A stretch of 64,000 nt of DNA. Source: CALMZY01 sp052033915 (GTDB taxonomy: Bacteria > Verrucomicrobiota > Kiritimatiellia > CAIQIC01 > JAGNIJ01). The notes under the pieces were generated by a model. That model made no database searches. It saw nothing but the letters and a program-made list of their open reading frames with translations, and was not told where the DNA came from. Numbering within the stretch: position 1 is the stretch's first letter; the number at the start of each line of letters is the position of its first letter. The stretch lies in contig JBPOJF010000005.1 of assembly GCA_052033915.1 (NCBI GenBank), positions 1-64,000 of the forward strand, read 5' to 3'. Positions 1-9,005 of this stretch are shown piece after piece. Made by a program: the position numbers and the translations under genes.

Positions 1-63
1 CACCACCGCCAGACAACCCACGACCAACAACAATCCGACCTTGCTCCTCATTTGCTGATTCAT
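1..63 (-). CDS. Start of a secreted protein or lipoprotein (partial)
   Basis: Only the first 21 codons lie in the window. They read leftward from an ATG at 63 and encode a short polar start (MNQQMRSKV) followed by a hydrophobic run (GLLLVVGCLAVV) typical of a signal peptide h-region; a Cys inside it could be a lipoprotein site, but the cleavage region is outside the window. A strong Shine-Dalgarno (GGAGG, 70-74) sits seven bases before the ATG, which supports this start. The gene follows the candidate structured RNA at 122-289, so that element could be its leader or an independent small RNA. Function cannot be told from the visible part. Confidence 0.6.
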   Translation of the reverse strand, partial: MNQQMRSKVGLLLVVGCLAVV

Positions 64-121
64 CGTGATTCCCTCCTTGTTCTTGTGTTTCTGTCCCGAA
101 CTCCTGGCCGGAGGTCGTGCC

Positions 122-176
122 AAAAAAAGAGGCGCGAACCCCCTGCCCGCCGTAAGGCGGATGACCTCATGCCTCT
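122..176 (-). terminator. Rho-independent terminator after the dyad element
   Basis: On the minus strand AGAGGC pairs with GCCTCT around an inner hairpin CCGCC-TTAC-GGCGG (147-160), and the outer 3' arm runs directly into seven T residues (complement of 122-128). It lies about 60 bases upstream of the start codon at 63, so it could end a small RNA or act as an attenuator. Confidence 0.5.
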
Positions 177-289
177 ATCGAGGGACCAGCAAGCCCCTAT
201 CAGGAAACACAAGACAGAGAGCCGCGCCCCATGTGGGGCGCGTCCCGTCAGTGTCGTTCCCTGAATAGAAAATTGCTGGTTTTCGATAG
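122..289 (-). ncRNA. Candidate small structured RNA with its own terminator
   Basis: Bases 175-289 form an almost fully self-complementary 115-base block. The outer arms CTATCGA (175-181) and TCGATAG (283-289) pair. The next arms ACCAGCAA and TTGCTGGT pair, then CTATCAGG with CCTGaATAG. The centre is a GC hairpin GCGCCCC-atgt-GGGGCGC (224-241). The centre of symmetry is the same (about 232) at every level. Read on the minus strand it is followed by a terminator-like hairpin ending in seven T (122-128), giving a discrete transcript of about 170 nt. No clear promoter was found upstream. The long rod with an internal bubble resembles 6S RNA in outline only; a leader of the gene at 63, or a MITE-like insertion, are alternatives. 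Confidence 0.45.
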
Positions 290-543
290 AAACGATTACT
301 GCCGTAACACCGAAAATAGTTTTCTCAAAGACCACGGTTCTACAAGCTGGGTGAATCTATGCCATAGATAACACGGGCATGACGAGAAAATACTTTCCGC
401 TCGAATTCGTCCGGGGTGCCGTTCGGTCAACGGCGAACGCGGCGCGGGACTTGCGTCAGAGTGGGTACACGGCAAGCAGGAAGGGCGCTTCTCCATGCAA
501 AAGGGCCGGGAAAAGAAGGCGCTACAGGGTCGGCAAGCGTGCG
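290..543. other. Intergenic region without a recognisable gene
   Basis: This stretch separates the gene at 544-1287 from the structured RNA. It contains a short palindrome CTATGccATAG near 357-367 and an AT-richer part (about 290-330) that could hold the promoter for the leftward RNA, but no -35/-10 pair with good spacing is visible. No open frame here has convincing protein character. Confidence 0.4.
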
Positions 544-1287
544 TTACTTGCTCTTGCGGGGCTTTTTGTCGCCGGGGTGGTGTTTGCCGGGGAGGGTTCT
601 GCCGTATTCCCCCCGCTCCTCGGCGGCCAGGGGAAAAGTCCGTCTCGCGTCATCAATGGCTCTGTCCGATGTTTTGGATGGCTTGTCGCAGGATTTGAGC
701 ATGGATACAGCGGAGAACCACTCTCGTTCCTCGTCAAGATACTCGAACCGCGGGTCCAGGGGATGGATCAGCGGCGGGCCTGTCCGGCGCAACAGCGACT
801 CGGAAAGTTCCCTTCCCTCCATAAGAAATGCGTGAATTGCAAGCGCATGGTCAACCTGGCGCGGCGTTAGACGATCCACAATCCAACTTCGTGCCAGTGT
901 CGCAAGGGGCAGTGTGCGGGCATTCCAGACGCAAAGCGTACGCAACGGATGAACATTACGTCCTGTCTTCAACTCGCCCGGCACGGCGGGAGTGCCGAAG
1001 CGGCTGAATGGCGCCGCAAGCCAATTTCCTTCATCGCCCTTCCGCAGAACGGCGAGATACCTGAGGTTCTCGGCTGTCGCATCCGTAAATGGGTGAAAGA
1101 GTCGTATTTGACCTTCTCGAACTGCGCCCGTCTCATAAAGCAACACGGATCGTTTCGCCCGGAAACGGATATCCGCCTCGTCCTGACGCAGTGTCCTGTC
1201 AATTCGCCACTCGTTCAGCCAATCGGCCAGCATCCGGCGATGATGTGCGGACGACCGGATGATTCTCGCTTCAGGAAGCTTCTTCAT
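544..1287 (-). CDS. Hypothetical protein coupled to a sigma-like gene
   Basis: A 247-residue soluble protein with no signal peptide or membrane segment. It is rich in Arg, Leu and Glu and ends in a basic tail (KKPRKSK). I do not recognise the family. Its start overlaps the end of the sigma-factor-like gene by 17 bases, and an SD-like GGGAGA precedes the ATG at 1287, so the two are translationally coupled and probably act together. An anti-sigma or co-regulator role is a guess from context only. Possible functional motifs include a conserved-looking segment LRTLCVWNARTL near residue 115-126. Confidence 0.6.
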   Translation of the reverse strand: MKKLPEARIIRSSAHHRRMLADWLNEWRIDRTLRQDEADIRFRAKRSVLLYETGAVREGQIRLFHPFTDATAENLRYLAVLRKGDEGNWLAAPFSRFGTPAVPGELKTGRNVHPLRTLCVWNARTLPLATLARSWIVDRLTPRQVDHALAIHAFLMEGRELSESLLRRTGPPLIHPLDPRFEYLDEEREWFSAVSMLKSCDKPSKTSDRAIDDARRTFPLAAEERGEYGRTLPGKHHPGDKKPRKSK

Positions 1288-2170
1288 GATCTCTCCCGAT
1301 TGAGAGCAACGGATTCAACTCCGTCGATGCACGCGCCCATTTCCCGGCACAAACCTTGAGTTCTTGCAGAATCATCACGGTCAGAAGGCGTACCGACTCC
1401 GTGTCTTCGCCGGAAAACCGCTCTTTAATCTCATCCGCGGCTTTCACGATGAAGGCGTGATAGGATTCGTTCAAGGCGCTTTTGCGGCATCCGGCCGCCT
1501 TCTCGACCTCGGCGTGTGCCAAAGAAATACGGAGTTCCTTTGCAAGGAATACCACACGCACACGCTGTTCCATCTTGTGAAACATGGCCTGCGCCTGGTC
1601 CGCGGCAATCCCCTCAAATTCACGCCTGGCCACTTCGTCAGCCGGATCGATCGAACCCGGAAGGAGATCCCCAAGCCACAATCCCGCGTCGCCGGTTCCA
1701 TAGACAGGGGAATCCATCGAGACCGTATTCGACGGCGCATATTCGCGGCGCAAGTGTTCCCTTGCGACGTCGCGTATGAGAAGCGCGGCGCCGCCCGCAA
1801 GGGCTTCGAGGTCGCCATATTCCGACCCCGGTAACCGGGCAAACAACCATTCCTTGTATTTCTTACCCTGACGAGTGTTCCGCACGGCAAGATGAGTCTC
1901 AAAAAGATGCCACGCATCGCCGTCAAACGGGACCGACCGCCCTTCCGTCTTTCCCGCCCGAAATGAATAACGGCGAAGGCAGAGCGCGAAATGTACCGAG
2001 GCGAAGTTTCTCAGCTCATCCTGAACGGATTGATGACACAGGGAGAGCGCGCAACGGTTTTTCCATTCCGTCCACGAACTCTTCGCCGGGATGGGCAATC
2101 CACCCCTGCCGCGAGAGGGGGTTGCTTTCACCAACGAATCCTGCGACCTATCCTGTCCCGATCCAGCCAT
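1271..2170 (-). CDS. RNA polymerase sigma-factor-like protein (divergent)
   Basis: A 299-residue protein. The middle (about residues 75-140) has a pattern like sigma region 2, with KEWLFARL followed by a helix LLIRDVAREHLRRE. The part at about 185-240 (EFEGIAADQAQAMFHKMEQRVRVVFLAKELRISLAHAEVEKAAGCRKSALNESY) is compatible with a helix-turn-helix such as sigma region 4. Similarity is by eye and weak. The start is uncertain: the N-terminal 40 residues look low in conservation and no Shine-Dalgarno precedes the ATG at 2170, so a start further in is possible. It overlaps the next gene by 17 bases. Such sigma-like/unknown pairs fit PVC genomes, which carry many odd sigma factors. Confidence 0.45.
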   Translation of the reverse strand: MAGSGQDRSQDSLVKATPSRGRGGLPIPAKSSWTEWKNRCALSLCHQSVQDELRNFASVHFALCLRRYSFRAGKTEGRSVPFDGDAWHLFETHLAVRNTRQGKKYKEWLFARLPGSEYGDLEALAGGAALLIRDVAREHLRREYAPSNTVSMDSPVYGTGDAGLWLGDLLPGSIDPADEVARREFEGIAADQAQAMFHKMEQRVRVVFLAKELRISLAHAEVEKAAGCRKSALNESYHAFIVKAADEIKERFSGEDTESVRLLTVMILQELKVCAGKWARASTELNPLLSIGRDHEEAS

Positions 2171-2223
2171 GGGTATCTTGTTCCGATCAGTACGGGGCGG
2201 AGGACCACGAGCCGAATTCCCTG

Positions 2224-2373
2224 CTACTTGGCGGAGGTCTTACCGAAACGGGCCTGGAGTTGGCCGCGCTCTGATTCCTTCCGCGCGCGGATCTGCATCT
2301 CCCGGACTGACCGCATACGGCGATAGCCCGGACAGATACGGCGGGCGTGATTCGCTTTGCGTTCGGATTTCAT
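2224..2373 (-). CDS. Small basic protein, 49 aa
   Basis: A short ORF from ATG at 2373 to TAG at 2224 encodes a strongly basic peptide (14 Arg and several Lys of 49 residues; begins MKSERKANHARR). The composition resembles small ribosome-associated proteins, but I do not recognise a family. A TATAGT-like box lies just upstream, with only a few bases before the ATG, so it could be almost leaderless. It lies in the gap between the sigma-like gene and the pseudouridine synthase. Composition and the clean start/stop support coding, but length makes this uncertain. Confidence 0.4.
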   Translation of the reverse strand: MKSERKANHARRICPGYRRMRSVREMQIRARKESERGQLQARFGKTSAK

Positions 2374-2553
2374 ACACCCACTATAACCCGACAGCACAAG
2401 AAGGCCACTGGAAACCAGCCCGAATAACGTCGCATCTTCCGGCACGCGAGTTGCCCCGTCACTCGCGTGCTCAGAAGCGCTGATTGCATAACATACGATT
2501 GAGTACATGCAAAGCGGGCTGGAAACCCGCAGGGCCTCCGCTATGATTCGAGC

Positions 2554-3510
2554 ATGATTCGGAATGTCACCCTGAAGGTTGATTCGGCCGACGCGGGCAA
2601 AAGGCTGGATGCCTTCATTCTTGCCCAAATCCCCACGTCTTCCCGCTCGCTCGTTCTCGACGCGATCAGCCGAAAATGGCTGACGGTGAACGGACAATGG
2701 CAGAAGAAGGGTTACAAGCTGAACGCAGGCGATTGGGTCGCTCTCGAACAACTCCTGGAAACTCGCGACTGGAAAGCCTGCCCGAATCCCGAAATCAAGA
2801 TTCCGGTGATCTACGAGGACGAGTGTGTGCTTGTCATCGACAAACCGCCGGGGATGCCGGTGCACCCCTTGGACGCATCCGAAACGGGGACGGTCATCAG
2901 CGGCTTGCTGGCGGCTTATCCAGACCTGGCGGGGATCGGCCCCGATCCCCTGTTCCCGGCCGTCGCTCACCGGCTCGACGCGGAGACGTCCGGCGTCATG
3001 CTCGTCGCGCGTAACAAGAAGATGTACGATGATTTAAGGCGGCAGTTTCGGGACAAGCGGGTGCGAAAGAAATACACCGCTCTCGCCTGCGGCGAGCTTC
3101 GGGAAGGGGCCCTCCTGGAGAACTGGCTTGTTCATTCAACATCGGGACCGCACCGAATGCGGGTCGTCGCTGAGCCGAAGCCCAAGGCGATGATGGCGAT
3201 TACCGAATACACGGTTTGCGAGCGGTTGCCTTCGCATACGCTGCTCGATGTGACCATCCGGACCGGCGTCACGCATCAAATCCGATGCCAACTGGCTCAT
3301 ATCGGACATCCCCTGGCCGGTGACTCGCTGTACGGATCAAGGTCAGCGGATGCGCAGTATGAGGGCCGCCTGTTTCTTCACGCGTGCGAGGCTGCCTTTG
3401 AGGATTCACGGACCGGGGTGGAGAGACGGTTCCGCAGCGAATTGCCGGGAGAGCTGAGCAAGCGGCTCGAAAGGTTGCGCGGTGCGGAAAGAATCGGCAA
3501 CTCGCGCTGA
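2554..3510 (+). CDS. RluA-family pseudouridine synthase
   Basis: Converts specific uridines in rRNA or tRNA to pseudouridine. The 318-residue protein has an N-terminal S4-like RNA-binding part (about 10-65, with KRLDAFIL and LTVNGQ) and the RluA catalytic domain. The signature HRLDAETSG carries the catalytic Asp142. Other family blocks are IDKPPGMPVHP (96-106) and GVTHQIRCQLAHIGHPLAGD, which matches the usual R-x-HQIR-x-H motif with GDxLYG after it. A TATGAT box at 2542-2547 lies only six bases before the ATG, so the mRNA leader may be very short. Which RNA position it modifies (RluC/D, RluB types) cannot be told. Confidence 0.9.
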   Translation: MIRNVTLKVDSADAGKRLDAFILAQIPTSSRSLVLDAISRKWLTVNGQWQKKGYKLNAGDWVALEQLLETRDWKACPNPEIKIPVIYEDECVLVIDKPPGMPVHPLDASETGTVISGLLAAYPDLAGIGPDPLFPAVAHRLDAETSGVMLVARNKKMYDDLRRQFRDKRVRKKYTALACGELREGALLENWLVHSTSGPHRMRVVAEPKPKAMMAITEYTVCERLPSHTLLDVTIRTGVTHQIRCQLAHIGHPLAGDSLYGSRSADAQYEGRLFLHACEAAFEDSRTGVERRFRSELPGELSKRLERLRGAERIGNSR

Positions 3511-3535
3511 CAAGCGCAAGCGGGCTCTGTATGGA

Positions 3536-4285
3536 TCAGCGCCGAACGGTCAGGGCTTTTTTCATCTCGCCCGCCGCGAATTTCATCAGCGGTTCGAGAT
3601 TCCTGATGTCTTCCCTGTTGTACTCCAGGAGCAATTCCAGCGCGCGGTCATCGCCGCGCTGATACTCGCTCCAGAGGCGGACCGCGTCCCATCCGTCCAG
3701 CCCTCTCGTCCGCTCGGAGCGCTCAATATGGAAATCCTTCTCGATCTGTTTCAAGCCGCCTGCGAAACCGAGGCGCTTCAAGGGGAAACGAAGGTCCACG
3801 TGAATGTGATTGAAGAAGTTGTGGCGGAAGCGTTGCCGAATCAGGGGCATATCGAACTGCGCCCCGTTGAATGTGACAATCAACGGGTGCGCCTCGATCT
3901 CGTCCACCGCTTCTTCGAGGTTGATCCCCGCGATGAAGGACTTGGCCTGCTTCCCGTCGTAAGTCCCGATGACGGTGATGCAGTCGTCATCCATGAACCC
4001 CGTGGTTTCAATATCGACGTAGAGGGCCTGGTCCGGGAAGTCGAGGAACGCGCGCCACTTGTGTTTCGTCGGAAGGCATGTGTCGAAGAAGTTCCAGTCG
4101 CCGCCCTCGTAGCGCTTCAGGGATTCGATCACGTCGCGGGCGCACAACTCCGTCTTTCGCCCCCGCAACCGGCCCTCGGCAAGCGCCGTCATGAAATCGG
4201 TCCAGCACGTCACGCCGGAATCCCAGAGTTTGCGCTCGGTGATTTCACCGATGCCTGGGAGATGCAGAAACGTCGTCCGCAGCAT
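3536..4285 (-). CDS. RNase H-like DEDD exonuclease (YprB family)
   Basis: A 249-residue protein. Residues 5-35 contain a helix-hairpin-helix-like segment (LPGIGEITERKLWDSG). The catalytic domain follows, with exonuclease motif I YVDIETTGF (Asp91, Glu93), motif II around TFNGAQFDMPLI and motif III YNREDIRNL. This matches the predicted 3'-5' exonuclease domain of the YprB/RNase_H-like superfamily. The ATG at 4285 is chosen because it is two bases after the leuD stop and the exonuclease start follows family layout; the longer open frame upstream is antisense-like extension over leuD. It is last in the ilv-leu operon; the metabolic link is not evident. Substrate unknown. Confidence 0.8.
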   Translation of the reverse strand: MLRTTFLHLPGIGEITERKLWDSGVTCWTDFMTALAEGRLRGRKTELCARDVIESLKRYEGGDWNFFDTCLPTKHKWRAFLDFPDQALYVDIETTGFMDDDCITVIGTYDGKQAKSFIAGINLEEAVDEIEAHPLIVTFNGAQFDMPLIRQRFRHNFFNHIHVDLRFPLKRLGFAGGLKQIEKDFHIERSERTRGLDGWDAVRLWSEYQRGDDRALELLLEYNREDIRNLEPLMKFAAGEMKKALTVRR

Positions 4286-4287
4286 GG

Positions 4288-4932
4288 TTACGTCTGCGCC
4301 GACATCTGGTTGTCGTGCTTCGATTCGAACGACTGGATGGCTGCATCGTGCTCGAGCGTCAGACCGATCTCGTCCAGCCCGCGGAGCAGGTGCTCCTTCA
4401 CGCCCGGATCGATCTCGAAGCGGAACGACACCTCCTCTGCAATGTTCAACGTGACTCGCTGCTCTTCGAGATTCACGGTCGCTTCCATGCCCTCGAAGCG
4501 GGCGGCCATCCGGAAGATTTCCTCGACCTCGGCTTCCGCGAGTTCGACAGTCAGGACGCCGTTCTTGACGCAGTTGTTCTTGAAGATGTCTGCGAAGCCC
4601 TGAACCCGCGTCCCCTCCCTCATCACCCACGGGGCGATCACGACCTTGAAGCCGTACTGGGCGACGGCCCAGACCGCGTGTTCGCGGCTGGACCCGCAGC
4701 CGAAGTTGTTTCGAGCGACCAGAATCGACGCGCCCTTCAGGTGCGGTGCGTTCAACGCGAACGCCGGGTCGGGCGCGCCGTCCGGGAGATAGCGCCAATC
4801 GAAGAACAGCGATTCGCCGAACCCCGTCCTCTTGATCGATTTCAGGAACTGCTTCGGAATGATCGCGTCCGTATCGATATTGGCCCTGTCCAGCGGCGCG
4901 ACGATTCCACGGTGTGTTTTGAAAGCTTCCAT
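4288..4932 (-). CDS. leuD: 3-isopropylmalate dehydratase small subunit
   Basis: With LeuC it isomerises 2-isopropylmalate to 3-isopropylmalate in leucine synthesis. The 214-residue protein has the classical LeuD start (THRGIVAPLDRANIDTDAIIP) and the swivel-domain core with NNFGCGSSREHAVWA, the loop that closes on substrate. ATG at 4932 is preferred because it follows the leuC stop by two bases and gives the usual N-terminus; a GTG at 4944 would add four residues. The stop is two bases from the following exonuclease start, so leuC, leuD and the exonuclease are one transcript. Confidence 0.95.
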   Translation of the reverse strand: MEAFKTHRGIVAPLDRANIDTDAIIPKQFLKSIKRTGFGESLFFDWRYLPDGAPDPAFALNAPHLKGASILVARNNFGCGSSREHAVWAVAQYGFKVVIAPWVMREGTRVQGFADIFKNNCVKNGVLTVELAEAEVEEIFRMAARFEGMEATVNLEEQRVTLNIAEEVSFRFEIDPGVKEHLLRGLDEIGLTLEHDAAIQSFESKHDNQMSAQT

Positions 4933-4934
4933 GG

Positions 4935-6335
<1,401 letters not shown>

Positions 6336-6395
6336 GGCCGGAACAATATGGAGTTCCGGGTTCCAAGTTTCAAGTTCCATGTTCTGACGCAAAAG

Positions 6396-6431
6396 CACGT
6401 TCCAGGCCGGCTTTCGCCAACCTGGAACGTG
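6396..6431 (-). terminator. Strong inter-cistronic hairpin between ilvN and leuC
   Basis: CACGTTCCAGG (6396-6406) and CCTGGAACGTG (6421-6431) are perfect 11-base arms, extended inside by GGC-TTTC-GCC. On the minus strand the stem is followed by CTTTT, a weak U-run. It could be an attenuator, an mRNA stabiliser between ilvN and leuC, or a dispersed intergenic repeat, because the neighbouring bases (6350-6385) are themselves repeats of GTTCCAAGTTTC-like words. Confidence 0.45.
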
Positions 6432-6451
6432 AAGCCTCGAACGGGGAACTT

Positions 6452-6964
6452 CTATGTGGCTTTCTCGCCCCGCGCCATCACGACCTTGCCGGTGCGGACG
6501 AGTTCAACGATCTTGAACTTCTTCAAGAGATTGATCATGGCATCCAGCTTTTCGGTGTCACCGGTGGTCATGAGGATCATCGACTGCTCCGTGAGGTCGA
6601 CCGTCTTCGCCTTGAAGTGGGCGGCGATATCGAGCACTTCGGAACGTTGCGCGGGGCTCATGGCCAGCTTGATCAGGGCGAGTTCCTTCACGACGACGTT
6701 CTCGCCGGTTTGGTCCACGCAGTGGACCACGTCCACCAGCTTCTTCACCGCTTCGATGATCTGGTACAGGCTGGTGCTCTCGCCGCTGGCCGTGATCGTC
6801 ATGCGCGAGAAACGCCCGTCCATGGACGGCGACACGACCAGCGAGTCGATGTTGAAGCCGCGCCGGGAAAACACCTGGGCGATACGCGCGAGCACGCCCG
6901 GCTTGTTCGCGACGTACACGCTCAGGGTATGGGTTTTCGATCCGTTGTTGTGAGTGTTTTGCAT
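6452..6964 (-). CDS. ilvN: Acetolactate synthase small (regulatory) subunit
   Basis: Regulatory partner of IlvB that confers feedback inhibition by valine. The 170-residue protein starts with an ACT domain (about 13-85: HTLSVYVANKPGVLARIAQVFSRRGFNIDSL), with the conserved GVL-RI-GFNI-SL pattern, followed by the ALS_ss C-terminal domain (about 90-165: VVKELALIKL...). Length is normal for IlvN/IlvH. Four bases separate it from the ilvB stop, so the two are cotranscribed and made in matched amounts. Confidence 0.93.
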   Translation of the reverse strand: MQNTHNNGSKTHTLSVYVANKPGVLARIAQVFSRRGFNIDSLVVSPSMDGRFSRMTITASGESTSLYQIIEAVKKLVDVVHCVDQTGENVVVKELALIKLAMSPAQRSEVLDIAAHFKAKTVDLTEQSMILMTTGDTEKLDAMINLLKKFKIVELVRTGKVVMARGEKAT

Positions 6965-6968
6965 ACTC

Positions 6969-8696
6969 TTACCTCTTTCCCCCCGCCGACCGGGCCTTCT
7001 TCTTCGGCGGATCGATGATCATCTCCTCGAGCGGCTGGCCCGCCGGGACCATCGGAAACACGTTATCCTCCTGGATCACCTCGGCGTTGATGATGCACGG
7101 GCCGTCGTTGTACTCCAGCGCGCGCGTCAGAATCTTGCGCACGTCGGCCGGCCGCTTCAGGTACAGCCCAAGCGCGCCGTACGCGTCCGCGATCTCGGCG
7201 AAGTCCGGATTGCCCTCCAGGTTCACGCCGCTCTTGCGGTCGTCGTAGAACAATTCCTGCCACTGCCGCACCATTCCGAGGTAGCGGTTGTTCATCACGA
7301 TCGCCTTGATCGGCAGCTTGTGGTTGCACGCCGTCGCCAGTTCACACATCGTCATCTGGAACCCGCCGTCGCCGGACACCGACACGACGAGATCCTTCGG
7401 CTTCCCGAACTGCGCGCCGATCGCCGCGGGGAACCCGAAGCCCATCGTGCCCGCGCCGCCGGAACTCAACCAGCCGTTCCGCTTGTTCGTCTTGTAGAAC
7501 TGGGCCGTCCACATCTGGTGCTGGCCCACGTCCGTCACCACCGTTGCCTTGCCGCCGGTAAGATCGTACAATTCGTCGATGATGTGCGGCACCCTCAGCC
7601 CGCCCTGCCTGGCATAGTGCAGAGGATACCGCTTGCGGAAGTCGTCCACGCGCTCCAGCCACTCCTTCGTGTCCAGGCGCGTCACATGCTTCAGCAGTTC
7701 CTCGACAACGGCTTTCGCGTCGCCGATGCAGTGGATGTCCGGCTTGATCATCTTGCCGATTTCCGACGGGTCCACGTCGATGTGGATCTTCGTTGCCTGT
7801 GTGCAGAATCGGTCCGGCTGGCCGATGATGCGGTCGTCGTAACGCGATCCGATCGACAGGATCAGGTCGCATTCCAGCACCGCCTTGTTCGCATAGGCCG
7901 TGCCGTGCATCCCCAGCATGCCCAGCGAAAGCGGATGCGACTCGGGAAACACGCCCTTGCCCAGCAGCGTGTTCGTCACCGGCGCGTTCAGCTTCATCGC
8001 CAGTTCCTTGATCGCGTCGCCTGCGCCGGAAATCACCGCGCCGTGCCCCACAAGGAGCAGCGGGCGGCGCGACTTCTTCAGCGCGTACGCGATGCGTTGG
8101 ATCGCGGCCATGTCCATTTTCTCCGGATACGGATGGTATCCCGGAATATCCATCGGCGGGTCCAGATCCACCGTGCAGGGGCCGGCGCTGACATTCTTCG
8201 GCATATCGATCAGGACGGGACCGGGCCGACCGGTCGTCGCCACGTGAAACGCCTCCTTCACCACGCGCGGGACATCGTTCGGATTCTTCACGAGATAGCT
8301 GTGCTTCACGATCGGCATCGAGATGCCGAACATGTCCGTTTCCTGGAAGGCATCCTTGCCCAGCATACTCGTCACCACCTGGCCCGACACGATGATCATC
8401 GGCACCGAGTCCATGTGGGCCGTCATAATCCCCGTGATCGTGTTCGTGGCGCCCGGTCCGCTGGTCGCGCAGACAACCGCCGGCCTGCCGGTCGCGCGGG
8501 CATAGCCGTCCGCCATATGGCATGCGCCCTGTTCGTGACGCGTGAGCACGAATTTGATCTTCGTGCCGGTCGTCACCAACGCGTCGAGAATGGGGATCGT
8601 CACGCCGCCCGGAATACCGAACATGTACTCCATGCCCGCGCGCTCCAGGCACTTCACCAGCGCCTGCGCCCCGTCCAACTGCTTCTTCGCACTCAT
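6969..8696 (-). CDS. ilvB: Acetolactate synthase large subunit
   Basis: Thiamine-diphosphate enzyme that condenses two pyruvates (or pyruvate and 2-oxobutyrate) as the first common step to valine, leucine and isoleucine. The 575-residue protein has the three ThDP-family domains: N-terminal pyrimidine-binding with catalytic Glu55 in HEQGACHMADGYARATG, a central FAD/Rossmann-like domain, and the C-terminal PP-binding domain with GDGGFQMTMCELATACNHK and the metal-binding Asn (MNNRYLGMVRQWQ). First gene of the ilvB-ilvN-leuC-leuD operon, behind an AT-rich promoter region. Confidence 0.95.
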   Translation of the reverse strand: MSAKKQLDGAQALVKCLERAGMEYMFGIPGGVTIPILDALVTTGTKIKFVLTRHEQGACHMADGYARATGRPAVVCATSGPGATNTITGIMTAHMDSVPMIIVSGQVVTSMLGKDAFQETDMFGISMPIVKHSYLVKNPNDVPRVVKEAFHVATTGRPGPVLIDMPKNVSAGPCTVDLDPPMDIPGYHPYPEKMDMAAIQRIAYALKKSRRPLLLVGHGAVISGAGDAIKELAMKLNAPVTNTLLGKGVFPESHPLSLGMLGMHGTAYANKAVLECDLILSIGSRYDDRIIGQPDRFCTQATKIHIDVDPSEIGKMIKPDIHCIGDAKAVVEELLKHVTRLDTKEWLERVDDFRKRYPLHYARQGGLRVPHIIDELYDLTGGKATVVTDVGQHQMWTAQFYKTNKRNGWLSSGGAGTMGFGFPAAIGAQFGKPKDLVVSVSGDGGFQMTMCELATACNHKLPIKAIVMNNRYLGMVRQWQELFYDDRKSGVNLEGNPDFAEIADAYGALGLYLKRPADVRKILTRALEYNDGPCIINAEVIQEDNVFPMVPAGQPLEEMIIDPPKKKARSAGGKR

Positions 8697-8734
8697 GATG
8701 ATCCCCTTTCAGGCAAAAACGCTTTCATTTGAGC

Positions 8735-8762
8735 AAAGTACAACAATCAAAACGTTGTGCAA
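8735..8762 (-). promoter_or_regulatory. Candidate sigma-70 promoter of the ilvB operon
   Basis: On the minus strand TTGCAC (8757-8762) and TACTTT (8735-8740) are spaced by 16 bases, about 38 bases before the ilvB ATG. The whole 8,700-8,880 stretch is markedly AT-rich compared with its surroundings. Confidence 0.4.
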
Positions 8763-9005
8763 CACAAAACATGCACTATTTTTCGATAAGTTAACAAAAA
8801 TCGCACGAAGAGTTAAAGGAATATTGCCAAAAACGACATAAATCCTGAAGCACATGCCGTAATTGAAAACAAAACAGCTTGTTTGAGATGCAAGCGAGGT
8901 AAAGCGGACAGGAAGCACTGAAGTCCTTTTCCAGGACATCCCCCCGCGCGGATCGTCGCGCCGCGCGCATCCGTGAAATCCGCGGTTCGCAGACGAGTTG
9001 TGCAG
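8763..9005. other. AT-rich intergenic region upstream of ilvB
   Basis: Between the ilvB promoter and the end of the AsmA-like gene. It contains a short inverted repeat AAACA-gct-TGTTT (about 8871-8883) that could be an operator, and no leader peptide rich in branched-chain codons that I can see. A 76-codon open frame here (8709-8939, minus) lacks protein character. Confidence 0.4.

Noticed and set aside
8709..8939. 76-codon minus-strand frame before ilvB
   Set aside because: Lies over the AT-rich promoter region; no leader-peptide codon clusters or family similarity.
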